Assembly: GCA_031381685.1 (NCBI GenBank)
Contig: JANMYF010000173.1
Span: 1-6,287 of the forward strand
Direction of reading: 5' to 3'
Length of the DNA stretch: 6,287 nucleotides
From: JANLQX01 sp031381685
GTDB lineage: Bacteria; Actinomycetota; Acidimicrobiia; Acidimicrobiales; JANYDT01
Of this stretch, positions 1 to 5,855 are shown piece by piece (position 1 is the first letter of the stretch; each line of letters begins with the position of its first letter). The notes beneath the pieces were generated by a model, which was not told the origin of the DNA, made no database searches, and was given only the letters and a program-made list of their open reading frames with translations. A program made the position numbers and the translations under genes.

Positions 1-85
1 CGACGAGAAGCTCGACCGCGGCTTCGAGCCCACGATTTCCTTTCGCCCAGGCACGCAACCCGTTGGCCAACTCGGTTTCGGTCAT
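1..85 (-). CDS. Hypothetical protein, N-terminal 28 codons only (runs off the left edge)
   Basis: Reading leftward from an ATG at 85-83, the frame stays open to the window edge and gives 28 residues beginning MTETELANGLRAW. The start is preceded by a purine-rich stretch (GAGGCGGGAG, about 93-84 upstream on the minus strand) that is a plausible ribosome binding site. The peptide looks like an amphipathic helix with alternating acidic and hydrophobic residues and no signal peptide, so a cytoplasmic protein is likely. I do not recognise the family from so short a piece. It points away from the rightward gene at 637, so the intervening 550 bases should hold its promoter. Confidence 0.6.
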   Translation of the reverse strand, partial: MTETELANGLRAWAKGNRGLEAAVELLV

Positions 86-636
86 CGCTCCCGCCTCGCC
101 CAGGTGAAGATCGTCGCACCCATCAACGGCCGACCGGAGCAAAGTGATCCGATTCCGCGGGCTGCGTGCGCTTCTTCACGCGGGATGCGACCAGGAGGTC
201 TCTCGGACTGCGTCGTTTTGTCATGGGCACCGAGAAGGCCCGTCGCTTTCAAAACAGTAGGGCTCTGTTCATACCCGGTCGTGGTCGACATCAAACGCCC
301 GATCCGCGATCCGACGAGACCACTCACAAAGAGATTTGCGAAGGTGTCGATGTTTGTTGTCGTGCAGAACACCGACTGCGACAAACGGTCGAGCGTTGTG
401 CGGCGGGAAGCGCCGGACGTCGGCGACCTGGACGTCGCAGCGGGTGAGGTGCACGGTCGTGCAGCACGACAAGATCCCCGCAGCGCGCTCCCCGCCGGTC
501 TTGCTGGACACGGAACGTTTCGTTGTCGGATTCTTCTTCGGTCTTGCCCACGTCGCAGCCAGCGGCGGCAGCGTCGCCGAAATCAGCGTGTCATGATGCT
601 CTTCATCGGCCGAGTCCTCGACCCCACCCAGACGTC
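86..636. other. Intergenic region, no defensible gene; two competing open frames
   Basis: This stretch separates two divergent genes and should hold both promoters, but I see no convincing -35/-10 pair. Two longer open frames overlap on opposite strands: a rightward one from GTG 104 to 640 (178 codons) and a leftward one from GTG 652 to 269 (127 codons). Both have G/C-rich third positions, neither has a good ribosome binding site, and neither product is recognisable. The leftward frame would overlap the first codons of the gene at 637. A second leftward frame (551-324) reads as well as the first over part of the same stretch, so a decayed, frameshifted leftward gene is possible. A 15-nt palindrome lies at 456-470. 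Confidence 0.5.
456..470. repeat. 15-nt perfect palindrome
   Basis: The sequence is GTCGTGC, a central A, then GCACGAC: two perfect 7-bp arms. The 9-mer GTCGTGCAG from its left half also occurs at 359-367. It lies in the region between divergent genes, so it could be a binding site for a dimeric regulator. That role is only an inference; it could also be chance in G+C-rich DNA. Confidence 0.4.
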
Positions 637-1662
637 GTGACACGACAGCCACGTCGTCGCTTGGCCCCGACTCCGTTACCGGCGGCGAGCTTCGCCTTGT
701 TGATCTTGTTGGTCACCTCACTGTGGCCGTCGCGGGGCAGCGCTATCGAGTCGACGGCAACCGTCAGCCGGCTGTCCTTTTCATCATCGTCCTGCCAGGG
801 GGCTGGCATCGACATCGAGCTGTGTGTCGTACCGGGTCTGCGTGACGGAACGTTCCTCCTTCGCGATAGCAACGATGGCACGGTGATCGTGAGCATCCCG
901 ACCGATCCAAGGAGCTGTCCGGATCAAACGTTCGAAGTCATACTGGATTATCCGATCACGAAGCCAGACGACGCGGTCCCACGTGAGCAGCGAGTAGCTC
1001 CGGTCCTGTCGGTTCGGGCATCGCCGAGCGCGTGCACAAAGGCGGCTCCATCGCGTGTTCTGCGACTTGAACGCTCCGAGGTGCACTACGGGCTCGGCCC
1101 GCAAGACCTCGCAGAGATGACCTATGCCCCGTCGACAGCATCGATCGACGCACTCAGCCGCCTCGCGCAAAACACCGCACCTAACACCGGACTCGGGTTT
1201 GTGCGTCCAAAGGTCGCCGTCAACTCCCTGACACTGCTGTCGGGAAATGATCGGACGGTAGCCGGAACTCCCTGTGGCCGAGCGAGACGACACTCGAAAT
1301 GCATGGCGGCGTATACGAGAGCCCTCGTCAATCCCGCTCCCTACGGACGGAGTACCTGCGGTCGGTGTCCGGTGCCGTCACTTCCGCTTGCACTGGTCTC
1401 CACGCGCCGTGACGAGGTCCGGGTAGTGACGGACCTGAAAGCATTCCTCGGGCCGATCGATACTGCAGCCGACGCACGCCTGCTACGCGACGCCACGGCC
1501 GTGGCGATTGACGGCAATGCGTGGCTGGTGGTGCGGGGCGAGATCGATGGGACTTGTGACCCCTTCGAACGGGCCGACGTCTACGAACGAATACAACGCG
1601 ACGGCCGTGTCGACCCGATCACAAGATTGCTCGTTTCCCGACAATTCAGTGTCTGCGCCTGA
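637..1662 (+). CDS. Exported cysteine-rich hypothetical protein
   Basis: From GTG 637 the frame gives 341 residues. The N-terminus has the layout of a Sec signal peptide: a basic stretch (RQPRRR, residues 3-8), a hydrophobic core (about 16-30, AASFALLILLVTSLW) and a small-residue cleavage site near GSA at 34-36. An in-frame ATG at 523 would add 38 polar, proline-rich residues and bury this signal, so I chose GTG, although no clear ribosome binding site precedes it. The mature part has ten cysteines, mostly in close pairs (CQG with ELC, PCG with KCM, TCG with RCP), which suggests disulfide bonds outside the cytoplasm. I see no catalytic motif and do not recognise the family. It is followed by about 300 bases without a gene and then repeat A. 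Confidence 0.7.
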   Translation: MTRQPRRRLAPTPLPAASFALLILLVTSLWPSRGSAIESTATVSRLSFSSSSCQGAGIDIELCVVPGLRDGTFLLRDSNDGTVIVSIPTDPRSCPDQTFEVILDYPITKPDDAVPREQRVAPVLSVRASPSACTKAAPSRVLRLERSEVHYGLGPQDLAEMTYAPSTASIDALSRLAQNTAPNTGLGFVRPKVAVNSLTLLSGNDRTVAGTPCGRARRHSKCMAAYTRALVNPAPYGRSTCGRCPVPSLPLALVSTRRDEVRVVTDLKAFLGPIDTAADARLLRDATAVAIDGNAWLVVRGEIDGTCDPFERADVYERIQRDGRVDPITRLLVSRQFSVCA

Positions 1663-1960
1663 CACGATGCCGTGACGTGTTGAGCGATGTTGCTCTGGCA
1701 CGTTGGTTCGGCGATGCGTTCCGTCACTGGGACGACAAATACACCGGGATGCGATTCCGCACGCCGCTCGCGCCACGCCACGGAGACCGACCAGTCGCTC
1801 ATTGGTGCGGGCACGCATCTGATTGATGACCTGAAAGACGTCCGAACAAATGAGCGAGAAACGCCGACGGACCATCCGCTTCCCGCGCCGCGAATCCACT
1901 TGTTCCGGCGAAGGTCAGCGTGCAGGGCCCCGAAGACTCGGTAGGAGCATTCCTGTGCGG
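1663..1960. other. Intergenic region without a recognisable gene
   Basis: A small inverted repeat (CACG, ATGC, CGTG at 1663-1674) follows the stop codon of the upstream gene directly, but it is too short to call a terminator. An 85-codon rightward frame (1687-1944) and leftward frames covering the same bases are open, with no ribosome binding site and no recognisable product, so I do not call a gene. With repeat A and the 117 bases after it, the whole gap between genes is about 550 bases. Confidence 0.5.
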
Positions 1961-2092
1961 CGCGCGATAACTCCTGCTCGGGCAAGCGAGGTCGCGGCCC
2001 CACCTCAACCCGAGCAGTGCGCGCTCCCAGACACTGCCGTACGCCGGGTATGTGCGAGCGCGTTGAACGGCGGGACGAGCGAAGTGTGCGCG
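1961..2092. repeat. Structured repeat, copy A (attC-like or structured RNA)
   Basis: The core at 2012-2091 matches 3218-3298 (copy B): 25 of 29 bases, then 12 of 16, a variable stretch of about 20, and finally 16 identical bases (CGAGCGAAGTGTGCGC). The ends pair with each other. CGCGC (1961-1965) pairs with GCGCG (2088-2092), AT and AC pair with GT and GT around a bulged A1969, and GCTCG (1976-1980) pairs with CGAGC (2076-2080). Inside, GCAGTG (2014-2019) can pair with CACTGC (2032-2037). Alternatively, CCCGAGCAG (2009-2017) can pair with CTGCTCGGG (1974-1982), a perfect 9-bp match. The paired outer boxes separated by unpaired spacers recall integron attC sites. However, the GTT triplet is present only on one side (GTTATCG, reading leftward) and the consensus is not met, so the identity is open. 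Confidence 0.65.
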
Positions 2093-2209
2093 CTCGATCC
2101 GGCGTTTTGGGGACGCTTGAAGCTGGTGGCAACGGGCTCACTGCCAAGGAAAGCGCACCCCATTGACCACACTATGAGTCGTGAAACGAGCGGGACCTAG
2201 CATCGCACC

Positions 2210-3108
2210 ATGCTGCAGATGACGCAGGAGCTGAAGAGGTTGTCCGACACCGTATGGGATCGGACCCGGCGGCGACTCGACGGCCTCGCCGAAGAGGAGT
2301 ACCGCTGGGAACCCGCACCAGGCTGCTGGTCGATCAGAAAACGACAGGACGGCACGTCGTTTCACGAGTGGGCACCGATTGTTCACCCCGATCCGTTCAC
2401 GACGCTTGCATGGCGCCTCTGGCACCTGATCGACATGTACGGCGAGGACCGTGCACCGCGGTTCCTGGACGTGCCACCCCAGGGCGAGGCGGTTGGATTG
2501 GATGCGCCAGACCCCACACCACCGACCACCGCGGTCGACGCTTTGGATCAACTCAACCGTGCCCATGCGCGTTGGGATGCGCACCTTGCCCTCGTGGACG
2601 ACGAGCGGCTCGCCGGCCGTATCGGTGGTGTCGGGGCGAGTACGGCGACGGCACTCGAGCCGGCTACATCCTGCACATGCTCGACGAGTTCATCCACCAC
2701 GGCGCCGAGATTTCGATGCTGCGTGACCTTTATCGGTGGCAGCGACCGATCAGCGCCGACCCGTTCACCGAGCGGGCGATCCGGGGCGACGACTCGTTGC
2801 TGGCCGAAGTCGACTCCTTCGATCCGGAGACCGTTTCAGCGTTGCTGAGCACCGCAGCCAGCTTCGGGCGATGGGCACTCGTCGAGGATCTGGTCGAGCG
2901 TGGCTCTGTTCCTGCTGCGACAGGGCGCACACCAGCCCACTCTGCCGCCGGCGCCGGTGAGCTCGACCTACTGCGCAAGCTCGTCGATGCCGGCGCCGAC
3001 CTCGGCGCCCGTGACGACGACTTCGATTCCACGCCACTTGCATGGGCGCGGTTCATGCGACGCGAACACGTCGTCGCTTGGCTTCAGGCACAGAACGCTC
3101 CCGAGTGA
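2210..3108 (+). pseudogene. DinB-like domain fused to ankyrin repeats, split by a -1 frameshift
   Basis: Residues 1-142 read in the frame of ATG 2210. The rest reads in another frame after the G run at 2633-2636. One extra G there would join them into 299 residues. The first part resembles actinobacterial DinB_2 proteins: EEEYRWEPAPGCWSIR (28-43), then PFTTLAWRLWHLI (62-74) with His72. After the shift, YILHMLDEFIHHGAEI continues the same fold, giving H156, H163 and H164 as candidate metal ligands. DinB-superfamily proteins are four-helix bundles, some of them metal- and thiol-dependent transferases. From about residue 208 come two to three ankyrin-like units (GRTPAHSAAGAGELDLLRKL, then DSTPLAWARFMRREHVVAWL), which usually bind proteins. 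No clear ribosome binding site is visible; ATG 2219 is an alternative start. A sequencing or assembly error in the G run is as likely as a real mutation. The substrate is unknown. Confidence 0.8.
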
Positions 3109-3160
3109 TCCCCAAACCAACGGGACAACTCGACCTTCAATCGACGTTGGCCAGCGACGC

Positions 3161-3297
3161 CGCATAACGACGCTCGCAATGCCAATTCAACAATGCCGAG
3201 ACGCACGGCTTCGGCTCGAGCCGTGCGCGCTGCCAGGCACGGCCGTCTGCCGGGAGTGTGCGGGTGGGAGTCGCCAAAGGTCCGAGCGAAGTGTGCG
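3161..3297. repeat. Structured repeat, copy B (attC-like or structured RNA)
   Basis: This is the second copy of the element at 1961-2092, lying between convergent genes. The outer pairing is C3161-G3297, then GCAT (3162-3165) with GTGC (3293-3296), a bulged A3166, AC (3167-3168) with GT (3291-3292), a short unpaired spacer, and CGCTCG (3171-3176) with CGAGCG (3283-3288). Inside, CGCACGGCT (3202-3210) pairs perfectly with AGCCGTGCG (3219-3227). The same central strand can instead pair downstream, GCCGTGC (3220-3226) with GCACGGC (3237-3243). The C3222-G3241 pair replaces the A2016-T2035 pair of copy A, a compensatory change. Read leftward, the element ends in GTTATGC and begins 69 bases after the stop codon of the interrupted exported-protein gene. 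That is how an attC site would sit in a cassette. Confidence 0.65.
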
Positions 3298-3366
3298 CCT
3301 GCTGGCCCGAGGCCTGAGCTCAATCGGGCGTCTGGATCATCGATGCGGTTTTGCACTTCCAGCTGT

Positions 3367-4174
3367 CTACGTTCGAATGGCCGAATCAATCACGATTCGT
3401 GAACCAAAGTCGTACATTAACTGGCTCTTTTCACGAAAGGAAATGCGATCCCCCGCAACTTGAATCATCAGCCTTCCAGAGGGTAGTACCGCTGCCTTCA
3501 CCGCTGCTTTGATTTCGTTGCTTCGAACATACTTTCGGACTTGTTCGACAACTAAAGGTTCGGTGTCGCGTTCAATACAAACAGAAGCACCGAGGGTCTC
3601 GGCAAGAGTTCGAACCGAGTCCCTGACCGGCCTGTAGCTCACGACTTCCCTGGCTCCGCTCAGAAGTGTCCGTACACGCAGGTCTGGGTCGTCTTGGAGC
3701 GCTGAAGCGAGCAATGTCTGGGCCGTGGTCGGTACTTGCTGAGACAACACCGCAGAATCGGAAAGATTGCAACTGGAGGGCCAGTTGCGGCCAACAAGCG
3801 CGGAGCTGATGATCGCTGGGCGTGCAAGGCTGAACCCGTCGAATCGTACCGAGTCCAGGTCAGTTGTCTGAAGGGTCGTCACGCGGAACGCAGTTCCGGT
3901 TACGGTGCCAGCGATCCTCGCTATGACCGTGCTGCGTTTGCCCCGCTTCGTAACCTCAAGGTCTGACGGATCAAGGTTCGCCCACGAAAAGCCAGTCACT
4001 CTCGCCGTTTCCCGGCAATCCGGTGGCACTAAGGAGTACAAGCTGACGACGTGCGGCTCCGGGTCGCGTGTGGCAACTTGAGTCAATGGAGTCAAAACCG
4101 TGTGGCCACGTGCTTCGCAGACAATCCCGAATGTTTCGAACTTCTTTGCCGCTGCCGCCGCATTGGCCTTTGAC
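3367..4174 (-). pseudogene. Exported hypothetical protein, C-terminal fragment (interrupted by the ISL3 element)
   Basis: This fragment carries about 268 codons of the body and the stop codon (TAG at 3369-3367). The rest of the gene is at 5579-5672, beyond the insertion. Removing the element and one copy of the 8-bp target joins the two parts in frame as VGASKANAAAAAKKFE, for a 297-residue protein. The body has four cysteines (in GIVCEA, PPDCRE, SSCNLS and ASVCIE), enough for two disulfides, and no recognisable catalytic motif. I do not recognise the family. The frame stays open into the element, and a GTG at 4179-4177 looks like a start, but it belongs to the element's inverted repeat. The base composition appears richer in A/T than the neighbouring element, which may indicate separate origins. 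The original protein is almost certainly no longer made whole. Confidence 0.85.
4167..4174. repeat. Target site duplication, left copy (CCTTTGAC)
   Basis: This 8-bp sequence directly abuts the left inverted repeat and is identical to 5579-5586 beyond the right one. Eight bases is the usual target duplication length for the ISL3 family. The perfect match shows that the boundaries are right and suggests a recent insertion. Confidence 0.95.
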
Positions 4175-4208
4175 GGCACTTCGGAAATGAGCGGGGTGTA
4201 GTTGGTTG
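4175..4208. repeat. Left terminal inverted repeat of the ISL3 element
   Basis: This repeat matches the reverse complement of 5546-5578 at about 28 of 33 positions with a single one-base gap; both contain AGCGGGGTGT. It also contains GTG at 4179-4177 (minus strand), which creates a false start for the interrupted gene's downstream fragment. Confidence 0.93.
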
Positions 4209-4225
4209 AGGGATCCCGGGTGCGG

Positions 4226-4284
4226 CACAGGGGCCCTGCGAGTCTGACGGTTCTCTAAGCCAGTCAGATCGAGGTGCCCCTGTG
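4226..4284 (+). promoter_or_regulatory. Long hairpin covering the transposase ribosome binding site and start codon
   Basis: The two arms are nearly perfect complements, about 25 pairs with only single-base bulges (G4238, G4242, A4262, T4275). The blocks pair as CACAGGGGC (4226-4234) with GCCCCTGTG (4276-4284), CCT with AGG, CGA with TCG, and TCTGAC (4243-4248) with GTCAGA (4263-4268), closed by a CTCTA loop. The candidate ribosome binding site GAGG (4271-4274) and the GTG start (4282-4284) both lie in the right arm. In IS10 and similar elements, a hairpin of this kind forms only in transcripts entering from outside and blocks transposase translation. The same role here is an inference from position. 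An operator for a repressor is the main alternative. Confidence 0.6.
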
Positions 4285-5565
4285 GAAGTGGATCCTAAGC
4301 GCATGTGCGAGTTGCTTGTCGGCTTGCCCGACGTGAACGTGCTCGCTGTTGACGACTCGGATGTGTTGACCGTCGTGATCGAGACCCGTGACCGTCCGGC
4401 GTGTCTCGGGTGCGGTGGAAGGCCTCGAGTGAAAGACCGTGATCTGGTGTTGCTGGTCGATCTGCCGGTGTTCGGCCGACCGTCGCGGTTGTTGTGGCGT
4501 AAGCATCGTTGGCAGTGCGTCAACGGCGATTGTGCGATGAACACCTGGACGATGAACGTGCCCGCGATCGCACCGTCGCGTCTCGCGTTGACGGATCGTG
4601 CGGGGCGGTGGGTCACGCGCCAGGTTGGCCGGCACGGCCGTGCGGTGAGCGACGTCGCTGAGGAACTTGGCTGTGATTGGCACACCGTGAACGACGCCGT
4701 GCAGGCGTATGGCGAAGCGCTGCTGGCGGAGCCGGGCCGGATCGGTGAGGTCAACGCGCTCGGACTGGACGAGACGCTGTTCGTGCGTCGCGGTGAACGC
4801 CATCACAAGAACTGGTCGACGTCGATCGTGGACGTGCGCCGCGGGATGCTGCTCGACATGATCGAAGGCCGTGATGCCGCAGCTTCGATCCGGTGGCTCA
4901 AGGCGCAACCTGCTGAGTGGCTCGCCGGGATCGAATGGGGCACGCTCGATCTGTCCGGCTCGTATCGGTCGGTGTTCGAGACGATTCTTCCGCACATCGG
5001 CCTGATCGCCGATCCGTTTCATCTCATCCGGGTCGCGAACCAGGCGCTCGATGAGTGCCGGCGACGCGTGCAGAACGACACGCTCGGCCATCGGGGGCAC
5101 AAGGACGACCCGCTCTACCGTTGTCGGCGCCTGTTGACGAAGGCTGATGAACGTCTCGATGACAAAGGCCGCGAACGACTGCTCGGCCTGCTTGATGCTG
5201 GCGACCCGCGCGGTGATGTCCGCATGGCCTGGCATGCGAAGGAAGTCGTGCGTGAGATCTACGCGCACACCGATCCCGAGCTCGCCGCCGAGTTCGTTGA
5301 ACGGCTCGGTCACGATCTCCAAGACGAGTCATGCCCGATCGAGATCCGCCGTGTCGGCCGGACGCTGCTGCGCTGGCGCGACCAGATCGTGAACTGGCAT
5401 CGAGCGCAGGCCACGAACGCGCCGACGGAAGCGATGAATAACTTGATCAAACGAATCAAGCGTGTCGGGTTCGGATTTCGCAAGTTCGCTTACTACCGCG
5501 TCCGCGCACTCCTCTACGCCGGACGACCTAACTGGGACCTACTCGCAACCATCACACCCCGCTGA
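4282..5565 (+). CDS. ISL3-family transposase
   Basis: This protein cuts and joins DNA at the ends of the element that carries it. It has 427 residues, normal for the family, and no frameshift. A zinc finger is formed by C41, C44, C79 and C84 (CLGC and QCVNGDC). A helix-turn-helix follows at about 117-140 (HGRAVSDVAEELGCDWHTV). The catalytic domain begins with D163 in NALGLDETLF, continues through TLDLSGSYRS (D223) and IADPFHLIR (D244), and ends with E383 in NAPTEAMNNLIKRIKR. The catalytic acids are probably D163, D223 and E383 by comparison with the family. I use GTG 4282 because GAGG lies seven bases upstream; GTG 4288 or ATG 4303 remain possible. The first codons lie in a strong hairpin, which suggests control of translation. 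The stop codon falls 13 bases before the element's right end. Confidence 0.95.
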   Translation: MEVDPKRMCELLVGLPDVNVLAVDDSDVLTVVIETRDRPACLGCGGRPRVKDRDLVLLVDLPVFGRPSRLLWRKHRWQCVNGDCAMNTWTMNVPAIAPSRLALTDRAGRWVTRQVGRHGRAVSDVAEELGCDWHTVNDAVQAYGEALLAEPGRIGEVNALGLDETLFVRRGERHHKNWSTSIVDVRRGMLLDMIEGRDAAASIRWLKAQPAEWLAGIEWGTLDLSGSYRSVFETILPHIGLIADPFHLIRVANQALDECRRRVQNDTLGHRGHKDDPLYRCRRLLTKADERLDDKGRERLLGLLDAGDPRGDVRMAWHAKEVVREIYAHTDPELAAEFVERLGHDLQDESCPIEIRRVGRTLLRWRDQIVNWHRAQATNAPTEAMNNLIKRIKRVGFGFRKFAYYRVRALLYAGRPNWDLLATITPR

Positions 5566-5578
5566 AATCCGAAGAGCC
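5546..5578. repeat. Right terminal inverted repeat of the ISL3 element
   Basis: Read leftward from 5578 it starts GGCTCTTCGG and pairs with 4175-4208. It overlaps the last codons and stop of the transposase gene, a compact arrangement common in insertion sequences. Confidence 0.93.
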
Positions 5579-5586
5579 CCTTTGAC
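5579..5586. repeat. Target site duplication, right copy (CCTTTGAC)
   Basis: Identical to 4167-4174 on the other side of the element. Its bases encode part of the SKA junction of the interrupted gene on the minus strand. Confidence 0.95.
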
Positions 5587-5672
5587 GCCCCGACGGCGCC
5601 AGAGTCCTTAGCGGTCCCAATCGAGATTGCAACTGAGAGCAAGACAGTTAAGCCTTTGTAGACTCGTTTCAC
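5579..5672 (-). pseudogene. Exported hypothetical protein, N-terminal fragment with signal peptide (interrupted by the ISL3 element)
   Basis: From GTG 5672 leftward the fragment reads MKRVYKGLTVLLSVAISIG, followed by TAKDSGAVGASK. This is a typical Sec signal peptide: basic start, hydrophobic core and a likely cleavage near VGA. AAAGGA at 5683-5678 sits five bases before GTG and makes it the better start; ATG at 5678-5676 overlaps that site and would add two residues. With the element in place, the frame runs into the inverted repeat and stops at TAG 5516-5514, giving a peptide of about 52 residues. The body of the protein is at 4174-3367. Joined length is 894 bases including the stop, exactly 298 codons. 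Confidence 0.85.
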
Positions 5673-5677
5673 AATCA

Positions 5678-5683
5678 TCCTTT
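5678..5683 (-). promoter_or_regulatory. Ribosome binding site of the interrupted exported-protein gene
   Basis: AAAGGA lies five bases upstream of GTG 5672 on the minus strand and decides this start over the ATG at 5678. A 13-nt palindrome (CTCGA, CAT, TCGAG at 5687-5699) lies just upstream and could be an operator, though nothing else supports that. Confidence 0.6.
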
Positions 5684-5737
5684 GAACTCGACATTCGAGG
5701 GTTGAACGCGCTTTCGACCGTCTTCGAGTATCCGAGG

Positions 5738-5821
5738 ACCCCGCTGCGACGGTGGGGTGTGACCATCAGCGCATAAAGGGACTATGCGCGAGGCCGGCAT
5801 GCCGCCGAAAATCTCGGCAGC
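5738..5821. other. Cluster of three hairpins between leftward genes; possible terminator
   Basis: Three separate inverted repeats lie in a row. The first is CCCCGCTG and CGGTGGGG (5739-5757), which pairs best as RNA of the plus strand with two G-U pairs. The second is GCGCATA and TATGCGC (5769-5775 and 5783-5789), perfect, with a 7-base loop. The third, read on the minus strand, is GCTGCCGA and TCGGCGGC around GATTT (5821-5801), eight pairs with one G-U. A 10-bp palindrome CGGCATGCCG (5795-5804) overlaps the third. They lie 35 to 118 bases after the stop codon of the leftward gene at 6242-5856. The third is the best candidate for its terminator, although no T run follows it. Confidence 0.5.
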
Positions 5822-5855
5822 GAGGACTTTCCGGAAGCTGCCAACTCGTTCGGTT

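Larger units (their letters stand above)
4175..5578 (+). mobile_element. Complete ISL3-family insertion sequence, 1404 bp
   Basis: The element is bounded by inverted repeats of about 33 bp (4175-4208 and 5546-5578, starting GGCACTTCGG and GGCTCTTCGG). It is flanked by identical 8-bp target copies (CCTTTGAC). It holds one intact 427-codon transposase gene whose stop codon lies inside the right inverted repeat region. Length, end sequence, target duplication and single gene all fit ISL3. It sits inside, and in the opposite orientation to, the gene for a 297-residue exported protein. An alternative left end at 4230 (GGGGCCCTGCG) matches the right end poorly and gives no target duplication, so I rejected it. 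Confidence 0.95.

Noticed and set aside
104..640. 178-codon rightward open frame as a gene
   Set aside because: No ribosome binding site, no recognisable product, overlapping open frames on the other strand, and it overlaps the start of the gene at 637.
523..1662. ATG 523 as start of the cysteine-rich exported protein
   Set aside because: It adds 38 polar, proline-rich residues before a well-formed signal peptide that starts at GTG 637.
1961..3297. Canonical integron attC sites
   Set aside because: The paired layout fits, but the right-hand boxes read GTGTGC rather than GTTRRRY. Read leftward, the end GTTATGC meets only part of the consensus, and no integrase is present in the window. Kept as attC-like only.
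3367..4179. Complete leftward gene starting at GTG 4179
   Set aside because: This GTG is inside the left inverted repeat of the insertion sequence; the true N-terminus is at 5672-5579.
4264..5322. 352-codon leftward open frame opposite the transposase
   Set aside because: It is a shadow of the transposase gene in G+C-rich sequence; the plus-strand product has clear family motifs.
4230..5580. Element boundaries at GGGG (4230 and 5580), with the interrupted gene continuing upstream to 4230
   Set aside because: The ends match at only about 12 of 19 bases and give no target duplication. Boundaries 4175 and 5578 give long matching repeats, a perfect 8-bp duplication and an exact in-frame rejoin.
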